Of a stretch of 64,000 nt of DNA, positions 48,374 through 58,532 are shown in pieces. The position numbers and the translations under genes were made by a program. The notes beneath the pieces are model-generated. The model did not search any database, was not told where the DNA came from, and saw nothing but the letters and a program-made list of their open reading frames with translations. Source of the stretch: Epichloe hybrida (Eukaryota > Ascomycota > Sordariomycetes > Hypocreales > Clavicipitaceae); assembly GCA_019022495.1 (NCBI GenBank), contig JAFEKR010000007.1:1550001-1614000 (forward strand), read 5' to 3'. How positions within the stretch are numbered: the first letter of the stretch is position 1; every line of letters starts with the position of its first letter.

Positions 48374-48976
48374 TTAGATATAATGAGATTTTTTACAGGG
48401 CCCTTTATGTAACGTTGGTGTAGATTGGTTTTTAACGTGAAAGAAAAAACCATGTTTTTCTATATCTAGGGCAGCAATACAAGACCTATCTTTAAGATAA
48501 AGATGGTTTTTTATAAAGCAACCGCTAGATATATAGTGAATAAGGCCACTAACTATATTAACATTAAGCTGAGGAAAATATAGAGCGTCCTTTAGCACTA
48601 AGGTCCTATATTTATTAGGTTTCTTTTAGTATAAGACCTCAAAAATAGCACTACCGTGACCCTTAGGATAAATAGGGCTACCACTGGTTATAATAGGGTC
48701 AGATTCCCCCTTCTTAAAAGGGGTATAATCCCTAAAGACCTCCCTAGAATTAACTATATGTACGGTTAAACCTGTATTATATAATAGGGCCTTTTTCATG
48801 TCTTTACTGTAATAATTAAAACCATTTAAGGTATTAATTTCTTGTTTTTCATCATCCGAATCACTAGAGCTAGAATTAGAGTTACTATCGCTAGAGCTCT
48901 TATAACTAGTCTTGTAATTGCTAGGTTTCTTATACGGATTAAGTGCTCCGTTAGAAAGGTTGTAATTTCCTAGCAT
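48374..48976 (-). pseudogene. inner element protease region remnant
   Basis: Open pieces 48976-48626 and 48598-48374. The first has an acidic/Ser-rich linker then LLYNTGLTVHIVN, corresponding to the aspartic protease motif (usually D-S/T-G) with Asn in the catalytic place. The second (LKDALYFPQLNVNIVSG) matches the segment downstream of the Copia protease. Confidence 0.65.
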
Positions 48977-49099
48977 AAAAGAACCCTCTGTAAGTTCTTT
49001 AGTATCCTTTTTATCTGATTTTTGACCCTTTTGCTTCTTTTTCTTCTTATTAGAAGAGCCCTTATTTTCTTCAGAGCCTTCTTTCTTCTTCTTCTAACC

Positions 49100-50040
49100 T
49101 TTAGGGGCCTTTTCCTTGTCTTTAGCACCCTTTTCTAGGTCTTTAGCCCTATAATTTAGGGCTTTGGCTACCGTAGATGACTTATCCCTCTGTTTAGCTA
49201 GAAGGTCTGCCATTAAGAATTCAAGATTTAGGGCTTCTAGGGGGACCCCTATAGCCCTATTCGTACGCATGCTAAATCGTTGCCTCTCAGCCCACTAAGG
49301 GAAGGTTGATTTTAGGGATTGAAGATATTGATTAACCTGATCTATAGGATCAATTAGGACCCCTGAAATCGATAATCTAGCTAGTAGATTATTAAAGACT
49401 GCATTAAAGGCTTCTAAAGTCCCCTTAAATCCATGAAAATTCAGGTTATGAAATTCAGAATATAGGGACCCCCTTTGGATTTTAACGCTATGTGAATACT
49501 GCTGTACAAGTAAATTATAGGCTTCTTCAGGTGATTTTTGCCAAGTTATAGCGGCTTAGGGGCCTTCCGTATAACTATCCCTTAGTAACATTAGGATAAT
49601 AGCTTAGTCAGCGTCCCCTAGCGCCCTAGAAATATCCGGATTATCTAGAAAATTAGGCATGCCTAAAGCTCTAAATTGGATAGCTAGGGCTTGTTTCCAT
49701 TAATCAAAATTTTCAGCTCCTTTAAGCTTAGCAGTCTTAGGGAAGCTATAAACTCTCTTATTAAATTCCTTAATAATTGAATTATTAAAGGCAGCTTATA
49801 TAGAGCTAGATTCAGGTGCCTTATCTTAAATAGGCTACTGAATTTGCTGCTAACTAGCGGGCTTAGCAGCTTCCACACCCTCCATAGGTCTATTATTAAT
49901 AGCTAAAGTCAAGGACTCTAGCTTCTATATAACTAGATTGATAGCATTTTGTTGTTTAATAACCTACTCTTTTAGCTAGTTATTTAGAACCTCTTGCGCA
50001 CTAAGATTAGGGACTAGAGGTCCCTAACCTTGTTGATTAG
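49100..50040 (-). pseudogene. inner element Gag remnant
   Basis: Stop-interrupted minus-strand coding region between the leader repeats and the protease. Its position and pieces such as 49878-49684 fit Copia Gag, and a Lys-rich stretch lies near 49020-49130. No zinc knuckle was recognised. Confidence 0.5.
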
Positions 50041-50054
50041 TAGCTATCTTCTAA

Positions 50055-50325
50055 TTTTATAGAAGGGAAGTCTTCTATTCGTACTGAAATTCCTTTTTAT
50101 AGAAGGGAAAAGCTTCTATCCGCGCTGAATTTCCTTTTTATAGAAGGGAAAAGCTTCTATTCTCGCTAAACTTCCTTTTTATAGAAGGGAAAGCTTCTAT
50201 ATCGCTTATGCGCTTCCTGTTTTATAGAAGGGAAGTCTTCTGTAACCACAATGATTCCTTTTTATAGAAGGGAATAGCTTCTTTCTCGCGGGTCCTTCCT
50301 GTTTTATAGAAGGGAAGTCTTCTAT
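50055..50325. repeat. seven-copy hairpin tandem repeat in inner element leader
   Basis: Seven units spaced 40-43 bases apart (AGAAGGG starts at 50061, 50101, 50142, 50183, 50226, 50266 and 50308). Each core reads TATAGAAGGGAAnnCTTCTA-like, so TAGAAG and CTTCTA can pair. The spacer between cores varies. It lies between the primer-binding site and Gag on the minus strand. Confidence 0.9.
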
Positions 50326-50370
50326 AACCGTACGCAAAGTGCACTAGAAAGAATTTTATAGTGATACACC

Positions 50371-50382
50371 AGGCTTATAACC
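50371..50382 (-). other. primer-binding-like site, inner element
   Basis: On the minus strand GGTTATAAGCCT directly follows the 5' LTR. It differs by one G-to-A change from the complement of the initiator tRNA-Met anticodon arm, as in the outer element. Confidence 0.55.
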
Positions 50383-51199
50383 TATTGAGATGTAAGGAGC
50401 TAGTTGCTAGCTGGCAACAGCTATATAAGTGTAGCTTCTACGGTTGGGGACTAATAGAGCCACCACGTTAAATATTTAATGCAACGTAACGGAAGGTTTC
50501 GGCAGTTATCAACTAATTAAATTCAATCTAGATGACTTTTACGATATCTTATATACCAATAGAATTGATTTTAGTGACGTTGTATGGGCAATGTGGCTGT
50601 TGGATTAAGAGGCCTAGCTATCTAGCTAGATTGAAAAGATCTTCTTCCTCTTATATACCCACTAACCGTATTAGTGGATCCGGACCGCCAAAGAGGTCTT
50701 ATAGGCCACTTTTTATTTTCCGTAAAATTCATTTGTATATAAAATCCAAAAAATTAACTCACTACCATACAAACTAGCAACCCATATGCACTAAATTTTA
50801 GTCCAAAAAATATTCCTACATAAAATAAAAGCCCTGTCTTCTAGCTTTAATTTGCTATATACAAGACTTTTGTATAACCTCTAGTTAAAGAGAAAATCGC
50901 TATTAAAGATAGCTATAGGGTAACCTGCTTACGTTACCCTAGCTTACCTAATTACTAGTGGCGCTGTGGTTATGGCTACGCTTGTAGCCATAACGCAATT
51001 GAATAATCCACAATTGACAATTGATTTGGATTAGTCATTCACACGGTCAGTCGCAGCTGTTAACAGCTACGACGTAGCCATTAACAGCCACCTTTGCGAC
51101 CGTTAACAGCTGCAGTGCAGCTGTCAGGCTTGCAATGCAAGCTAGTAATAGAAAGGTCCTTTAACTAGAAAGGGCTAAAAATAGGTCTTATTTTTAACA
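50383..51199 (-). repeat. right LTR of inner element (5' LTR)
   Basis: 817 bases, partner of 44060-44876. It carries the same hairpins and the second copy of the 81-codon antisense frame. Confidence 0.92.
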
Positions 51200-51839
51200 G
51201 TTATAGAGGTAAGTTATAATATATTATATAGGTGCCTTCGCTTTATAATTATAAGGTTATTATATTAGCGTGTGTTTAGTTTAATAAGAACTCCTTCTTT
51301 AAGCTAGAAGAAAAGCTAGAATTAGCTTAATAAGAGAAGATATTAATAATTAAGTTACTTAAAGAGCTTAAAGCTAAAGACCTTAATAAGAAGATTAGTT
51401 AAGATCTTATTAGAATAGAGCTTAAAGAGAATAATCCTACCTCTTTACTATTAGCTATAGGCTAGGAAAATAAGCAGTTTAAAGCAAAAACACCTCCTTA
51501 TATAATAGGGGATAAAGAGGACCTTTCTAGTGCACTTTTAACCCCTTCTAACTTCTCTTAGAAGGCGCTAGTTACTATAGAGAACTTAGAGCTTTAGGCA
51601 TAAGGTAATAATACGCTATTTTGTAAGATTAATAAATTTATAAGCAAGGCAATAGCTATACATATAGTAACTACTATAGAGACTAGTGAATTTACTATAA
51701 AAGGCAGTAAGGCTATAAAGAATTACAGTCCCTATAATAATAGTATTAATATAAATAATATTATTACTAGGAAATATTAAAGAAAGGAAATAAGGAAAGC
51801 TAGGTAAGCATAGTTTTCTTTTACTTTCTTAATAGCGTT

Positions 51840-53440
51840 CTAAGGAACTTAATATAGTTTATATATTAAAGATATACCTCTAGAACCTACGTATTATTAT
51901 TAGGCAATAGCCTTATTGTATTATAACCACTAGAAGGAAGTGATTATAAAGGAGCTTTTAAAGCTTTAATCCTTAAACTACTAGGAGAATATACTAGATA
52001 AATTATTTAATCTTAAGGAGATTATTAACCTTAGATAGGTTTTTAAGTATAAAACTAATAAAAAAGGTATTATTATAGAGTTTAAGGCTTAAATAGTAGT
52101 CTAAGGTAACTAATAACTAAAGGATAACCTTAATAACTACACTACTATACTTACTTTATAATCTTTGCGTATACTACTTGCTATTTACTATACTAATAAT
52201 CTTAATACGCGTTAATATAATGTTTAGAATGCTTTCCTATATATAGAACTTAAAGAACCTATTTTCTATTAGCTACTAGAGGGTATAAATACATAAGGTT
52301 ATCTCTAGAAGATAACTAGAGCATTATATAGGCTATAGGAAGCTCCTTAATAATGGTTTTTATACCTAATATAATTCCTATTAAATCTTAGCTTTATTTA
52401 AGGAAAGGAAGACCTATATATCTTCACAAAAGGCAGATTTATCCTGTTTTTCTACGTAGATAACATTATAGTGCTATTTCTAAACGGATTTAAAGTAAAA
52501 TTTAAAGAGCTATATAAGTAGTTAATAAATAGTCTAGATATTAAAGACTAAGGTGATTTAAAGTGGTTCCTAGGCATTAAAATCATTAGGAATTATAATA
52601 CTAAAGAGATATAGTTATTATAGGAATTATATATTTAAAAGATAGCTTAGAAGTTTATCCCTAATATTATTAATAATGATTTAAAGAGCTTAATTATAAC
52701 ACCTCTAATAATAGCTATAATAGTCCTAAATAATAGTTAGGCTACTAATAAAGAGATTAATTACTATAGAGTAGTTATTAGCTCTTTAGTTTATCTTTGT
52801 ATTATTAGAAGACTTAATATAGCCTTTATAGCTTTAAAGCTAGCCTCCTTTATAATAAACCCTTTAATAAAGCATATTAAGCTTATAAAGGCTACTCTAA
52901 TATATGCTTAAAACACAAGGAAGTTATATATCTAATACTTAGGAGTAAATAGCTTTAACACACTCTTCTCTAGCACTAATGCCTCTCTTAGTAATAACCC
53001 TAATACTTAGAAATTAATATAAGGTTATGTCTTTATTATATATAGAGCTATAATTAATTAGAAGTCTAGGAGGTAGTATTATATAATAACCTTAAGTATA
53101 GAAGCAAAGCTCTTTATATTAAATTATAGAGTAAAAGAGCGTATATCTCTAGGTAAACTGCTTTATAATATTAGCGTATAAGTCCCTCCTTTATTAATTA
53201 TCTAGTGTAATAATAAGTAAATAATTTGCATTATAGAACATAAGGAAAGAAGGCTTTAAACTAGTTTAAAGCATCTTAATATAAATTAAATGTGGATTTA
53301 AGAGTAATATACCCTAGGTAATATTAAGGTAAATTAGTTAAAGACCTTTAAGATACTTACTAATAGCTTTATAAAGCCTTTATTAGGGCAGATATATAAG
53401 GAATTCTATTACTAGATTAGCTTATAGGAAATTCCTGCTT
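51840..53440 (+). pseudogene. outer element reverse transcriptase/RNase H remnant
   Basis: Plus-strand Copia reverse transcriptase with stops at former Gln/Trp codons. Recognisable parts are NAFLYIELKEPIF near 52230-52270, then ALYRL and EAP near 52325-52350. The active-site position at 52453-52464 reads YVDN instead of YVDD. RNase H-type sequence continues to about 53440. Confidence 0.75.
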
Positions 53441-53523
53441 AATTATAATACTAGAAAATTATTATAATCTTTTCCTATACTTATAATCTTTAGCTTTAAT
53501 AAATATCTTAGCTAAGGGAGGTG

Positions 53524-53755
53524 TGTTAGAGAGAGCTCCCTTAAAGCATAGGTTATATAAGGGTAACGCGTATTAATAGGGATAAAACGTAAGGTTAGAC
53601 ATTAGTGGATATAATGTATTAGAAGTACCTCTGTAGACTAGTTATTACTATAGCGCACTGTGTACCTTTTAGGTATAAAAGTCAGGTGCTGTCTGCACCT
53701 CTGATTGACCGAAATTGAACGCTTTCTATCATCCATTTACACCCCTACCTTGACA
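53524..53755 (+). repeat. right LTR of outer element
   Basis: 232 bases, preceded by a purine tract and ending TGACA. It lies 11 bases downstream of the last base of the KEI1 stop codon. The last third is less AT-shifted than the left copy. Confidence 0.9.
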
Positions 53756-53766
53756 GTCACCATTCA

Positions 53767-54598
53767 TCATACCTTGCCAGCCAGGGGTCCACTACTATGT
53801 GGCTTCCGTTGAACATTCCTCTCCCAATTTTCCAGGCCGGGAATATCCATCCAGTATCCTCTCCCAAACGACACCATAAAACGACCAAGTCGTCCTTTAC
53901 GCCCATCGCCGTCAGGGAGATCCAGAGCGAAAGGTCCTTCGCGTTCGTCAACTCCAGGTCCCTCAAGAATCATCAATTGCATGTATTTTTGCAAAACCTG
54001 CCGGGCGAATGCCATCACTACAACGGTGAAATATACCCGGATAAGCGTTAGTCCAACAATCAAGATCATGCTGGTCGCCGTCTCCTGCGGCACGACCTTC
54101 CCATGAATGGCGCTTTGGCGGCGTAGACCCTCGAAGCCCTCAGAAACAACATTTGGTAAAGACAAAGCTTTTGCTTCCCCTCCCGCGCTGGTGCTGGCAA
54201 AATACCAATCAAGCCCAAAAGCAGCGGTGTAAGCTCCATTTATCGTGGTATCAAGAAAATAAAGCCATGCTAGAGCTAGACACTCAAAGAGGCTCTGTCG
54301 TCGGATATGGGGGATAAGATAGACGAGCAAGCCAAGAACTCCGATCGAGTACACGTATGTCGAGAGCTGGAGAAGAGACAGCTGATAGCCCGTCAAAATC
54401 GCCAGCAGGCCGTAGACTCCTGTGACTTTGTTGAATACTAGCGCTAACGATATAAGCTCAGTGCCAGTCTGGAGACCGACCAAGCCGAAAAGACTCTGCA
54501 TGATTGTTAGCATATTACACGGTCCGAGGAATAGAGCATGCGCTGGTTCCCACCTGGGGTCTTGGAGCCCTTAAAAAGAGTCTTGTAAATTTAGACAT
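53767..54598 (-). CDS. KEI1: inositol phosphorylceramide synthase subunit Kei1
   Basis: Two exons, 54598-54554 and 54495-53767 (58-base intron with a GCTAAC branch and GCAG acceptor), give 257 residues. The first exon supplies MSKFTRLFLRAPRPQ, which joins to SLFGLVGLQTGTELI; the longer unspliced start would read through the branch point. Four hydrophobic helices are seen (about residues 15-40, 45-75, 85-115 and 150-180). GLLAILTGYQLS, SLFECLALAWLYFLDT and NGAYTA match the fungal Kei1 (DUF1753) family, a Golgi regulatory subunit of IPC synthase in sphingolipid synthesis. The frame ends ...AGKV-stop, where AAG-GTATGA also looks like a splice donor. The outer retrotransposon starts 11 bases further on, so the native 3' end may be changed. 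Confidence 0.85.
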
Positions 54599-55363
54599 GA
54601 TTCCAGCGGCGGCACAGCAAGAAGCGTGGTTGATAAAGACGCAAGATTAAATGGCAAAAGGTGAAAGGGGCTAAAGTCCGCGCTGTCCGCGCCGACCGGT
54701 GTCTACAACCTTTATTATTGATGGATGATAATACCAGAGCGTCTCAGCATAGCACGTGACCTTGTCGATCTCTGCTCCACTTTATTGAAGCAAGCTTTCG
54801 TTCGTAATATCATTAGCCTGTCTGACAACGTGTGCAATTACATATAACTTATTGATTTTTAAAAAAAAATTACGTCATTGGTTATGGCCAATGCATCAAT
54901 CCTGATGCAACGAGAGCCTCAAAGTGTTTCTGTCTCTTACTGCACAAAGTCCACTCTGGCGCGTAGGCGAACGATCGTGAAGTGATTCATTCGTGATCAG
55001 ATCTCGTCTGAGCTACTAAGCGCATTGCCTACTTAGTGGGCCTACTTAGTAGTAGGTCATCACAAATGAGTGATCGTGGAATGCGGGTGTAGAACAAAAG
55101 CAGTCCCATCATCGATTGGTTAGTGACATGTGCAATTGTGCTGATATGACTTGTGAAATAGACGGTGGTTTCGCATATTCATAGTAGAATTCCATAACTT
55201 GTAACTCTGTATGTGGGATATAATACAAGCCGTTCGCCCAAATTCGTACCCTGTGCGTCCATATTATTTCCCGCAAGCCCTGTATGGATGTAAAGCGCAT
55301 CAAAAGAATCTACACAAATCCTTGTGAAGCAATTCCGACATCTATCAAGCATGAACATCGACT
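54599..55363. other. intergenic, no gene seen
   Basis: KEI1 promoter and YPT6 3' region, with an A run near 54861-54869. It contains short direct repeats such as CTACTTAGT (about 55015-55050). No gene supported. Confidence 0.5.
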
Positions 55364-56279
<916 letters not shown>

Positions 56280-56887
56280 GATGGACAATCACTTATTCAG
56301 TGTCTGCCTACACTGCCGTCGGATATGCAGTATCGAGCTGTGACTTGTAGCTGGATGTGATTTGGGAACAAGTCGACAGTGTGCAGGAAACTTTGGATGC
56401 AACTCGCAGCTGAGAAATGCTACTATAGTAGCAATTTTAGAGACGCAGCGCTTCCTGCGAAACGAGGGACCGCTCAGGGGGAAAAGGCGTAGTGCCGTGT
56501 CACAAAAGCGAGGTGACACGGAAAGTGTGAAGACAGGTTGTGTAGATATTGATGTCAAGTACTGTCTCGCGAAATGTGCATCATGTGCCGGGCTTGCAAT
56601 GCGTTGTAGTCTTGATCATGAACAGGAGGTGCCTACGTAGGGTACTTGTTGGGTGCCATGGTGCTAATAAGTTGCAAGGCACATATCCATTATTATAGTG
56701 TCTTATTAAAAGCAACGTATTATAACTCGTGGCTGACTTGCGCTCCACAAAAAAAATGGTTTTGATAATCCCCACCAAACAGCGAATTGTTTATCAAAGC
56801 ATTTCTTTCCTCGGTTAATCTTAAAATTCATCCTATTCTAAACGACCAACGCAGTTTCAGAGAAGGCCTTTCGAAGAAGGCATTAAC
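56280..56887. other. divergent promoter, YPT6 and NOP53
   Basis: About 600 bases between divergent starts. No gene or clear regulatory motif seen. Confidence 0.5.
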
Positions 56888-58256
56888 ATGCCTTTGATTC
56901 AATCCCGCGCCTCTGGCTCAACGAAAGCCCCGAGACAATTTGAACAATCCTCACGGAAAGGGAAAAAGGCATGGCGGAAGAATGTCAATGTAACAGAGAT
57001 CGAACGAGGCTTGGCAGAACTAAACGAGGAAGTTATAAGAGGGTATGTACAACCACGTTCACCAAGGCTTACATTCAACATTAACACAATACTTCAGTGG
57101 GGTCATAAGAGAGAAAAAGTCATCGGAACTCTTTACCATCGACCTTCAAGGGGATTCTAAAGTGTCGAAGAACCCTCCAAAACATGCCAGTAAAGGTCTC
57201 AAAGCAGACGAAATCTTAGCCAAGCGGTCCGCAGTTCCTGCTATACCAGGACGAAAGCGCCCCGGCGAGAGAACAACAGATGGCTTAGTTCCAACGAAAC
57301 GACAGCGGAATGATTGGGTTCCTCACAAGGAACTTGTCCGCCTAAGAAAAGTCGCCGATGGACACCACGCCGTAACAATTGAGGCAAAGGAAGCAACATA
57401 TGATGTTTGGGAGAATATATCAGTACAGGAGGCCGAAGAATCACACGACTTTTTGCCGGCCCTTGATTCTGTTAAGCAACCGAAGTCAATGAGGCAAAAG
57501 CCCATCTCTCTAGCCGCAAACGGCAAGGAAGTTCCTGCCGTGCCTGCGCCGGCTGGCGGTTTCAGTTACAATCCTTTGTCTACGGACTATGAGAATCGTC
57601 TCGCGGAAGAGAGTGCCAGGGCTTTGGACTTGGAGCGAGAGCGGGTCAACGCCGAAATAGCACAGAGGGAACGGCAAGAAGCTGCAGCACGTTCCGCTGC
57701 TGAGGCCGAGGCTGCTAAAGAACGTGCCAATATGTCCGAATGGGAAGAGGATTCGGAATGGGAAGGTTTCCAAAGCGGCGCAGAGGATGAACGGCCAAAT
57801 ACTAAACAGCCTCGACGCAAAACTCAAGCTCAGAAGAATCGAATTAAGAGGAGGAAAGAGGAAGAGCGGCTTGCCAAGCAAAAGGCTGCCATGAAAGCTA
57901 GAAGACGTCAGGAGCAACGGATCAAAGAAATTGCGGATGAAATCGACGAGCGAGAGCAACAAAAGGCTCTTCAAGGAGCTTTTAATTCCGACACGGATGA
58001 TGAGGCTAACGACCAGAAGCTCAGGAGAAGACAGCTTGGCAAGTTTAAATTACCTGAAAAAGACATGGAACTGGTTTTACCCGATGAGCTTGAAGATTCG
58101 CTTCGGCGCTTGAAGCCTGAGGGCAATCTACTCAAGGACCGGTATCGCAGTATGCTTGTGAGAGGAAAATTGGAGAGCAGGAGGCATATTCCGTTCAAGA
58201 AGCTTGCGAGGCGCAAAGTTACAGAGAAGTGGACACACAAAGATTTTGTGTTGTGA
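56888..58256 (+). CDS. NOP53: ribosome biogenesis protein Nop53
   Basis: Two exons, 56888-57042 and 57098-58256 (55-base intron, GTATGT donor, CTTCAG acceptor), give 437 residues. It is a nucleolar 60S biogenesis factor that recruits the exosome helicase Mtr4 in yeast. The N-terminus is basic with SRKGKKAWRKNV, a family mark. Later marks are LFTIDLQGD, YDVWE and GGFSYNPLSTDYE, followed by a long charged coiled-coil (about 210-345, Glu/Arg/Lys/Ala-rich). The C-terminal segment with RRLKPEGNLLKDRYRS and HIPFKKLARRK is also typical of Nop53/GLTSCR2. Convergent with NDE1. Confidence 0.92.
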
Positions 58257-58532
58257 GTGTTGATGTCTTGGTCTTTCTTTCATGGCTCGGTCAAGTTCTC
58301 AGCCTTCTCGACATCTTGGAGAGTTGGTCCGGAAGAAACTTGGGTCTCAGCAGATTGTCGTTGGGAAAAAGAAAATGTGGCATGTTGCATTTTGGATCGC
58401 TTAGAGATAGATTTGAACGACTAGCATAACAATGTCTAGAGTTTCACTTGACAATTTGAAGGCATCACATATGCGGCCCGAATTCCCGTTCCTGTGCTAT
58501 TCAAGGTAAATATCTTCGTGTGGTTTGGTCTA

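Larger units (their letters stand above)
44060..51199 (-). mobile_element. inner Copia retrotransposon, RIP-decayed
   Basis: Minus-oriented LTR element of 7140 bases with 817-base LTRs. On the minus strand it starts TGTTAAAAAT; its other end is CTCAATA, a likely RIP-changed CTCAACA. A purine tract (complement of 44877-44886) abuts the 3' LTR and a primer-binding-like site (50371-50382) follows the 5' LTR. Coding order on the minus strand is Gag (about 49900-49000), protease (about 48780), GAG-pre-integrase and integrase (about 48150-47000), then reverse transcriptase and RNase H (about 46600-45360), which is Copia order. Frames are broken by many stops. The leader has a seven-copy hairpin repeat. 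Confidence 0.92.
44055..51204. repeat. GTTAT target-site duplication of inner element
   Basis: GTTAT at 44055-44059 and at 51200-51204, directly outside the 817-base LTRs. It shows insertion into the already present outer element. Confidence 0.8.
41174..53755 (+). mobile_element. outer Copia retrotransposon, RIP-decayed, split by inner element
   Basis: Plus-oriented LTR element of 12582 bases. Subtracting the inner element and its duplicated target leaves 5437 bases, a usual Copia length. LTRs of equal length (232 bases) begin TGTCAG/TGTTAG; the right one ends TGACA, the left one TAATA. A primer-binding-like site (41406-41415) follows the left LTR, and a purine tract (53514-53523) abuts the right LTR. 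The body is very AT-rich, with many TAA/TAG stops where Gln or Trp codons are expected. Gag-like remains lie around 41600-42700 and integrase around 43000-43900 (motif near 43669-43720). Reverse transcriptase and RNase H lie at about 51840-53440, beyond the inserted element. Integrase before reverse transcriptase identifies Copia. Not functional. Confidence 0.9.
41169..53760. repeat. GTCAC target-site duplication of outer element
   Basis: GTCAC at 41169-41173 and again at 53756-53760, immediately outside the two 232-base LTRs. It fixes the element limits exactly. Confidence 0.85.
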
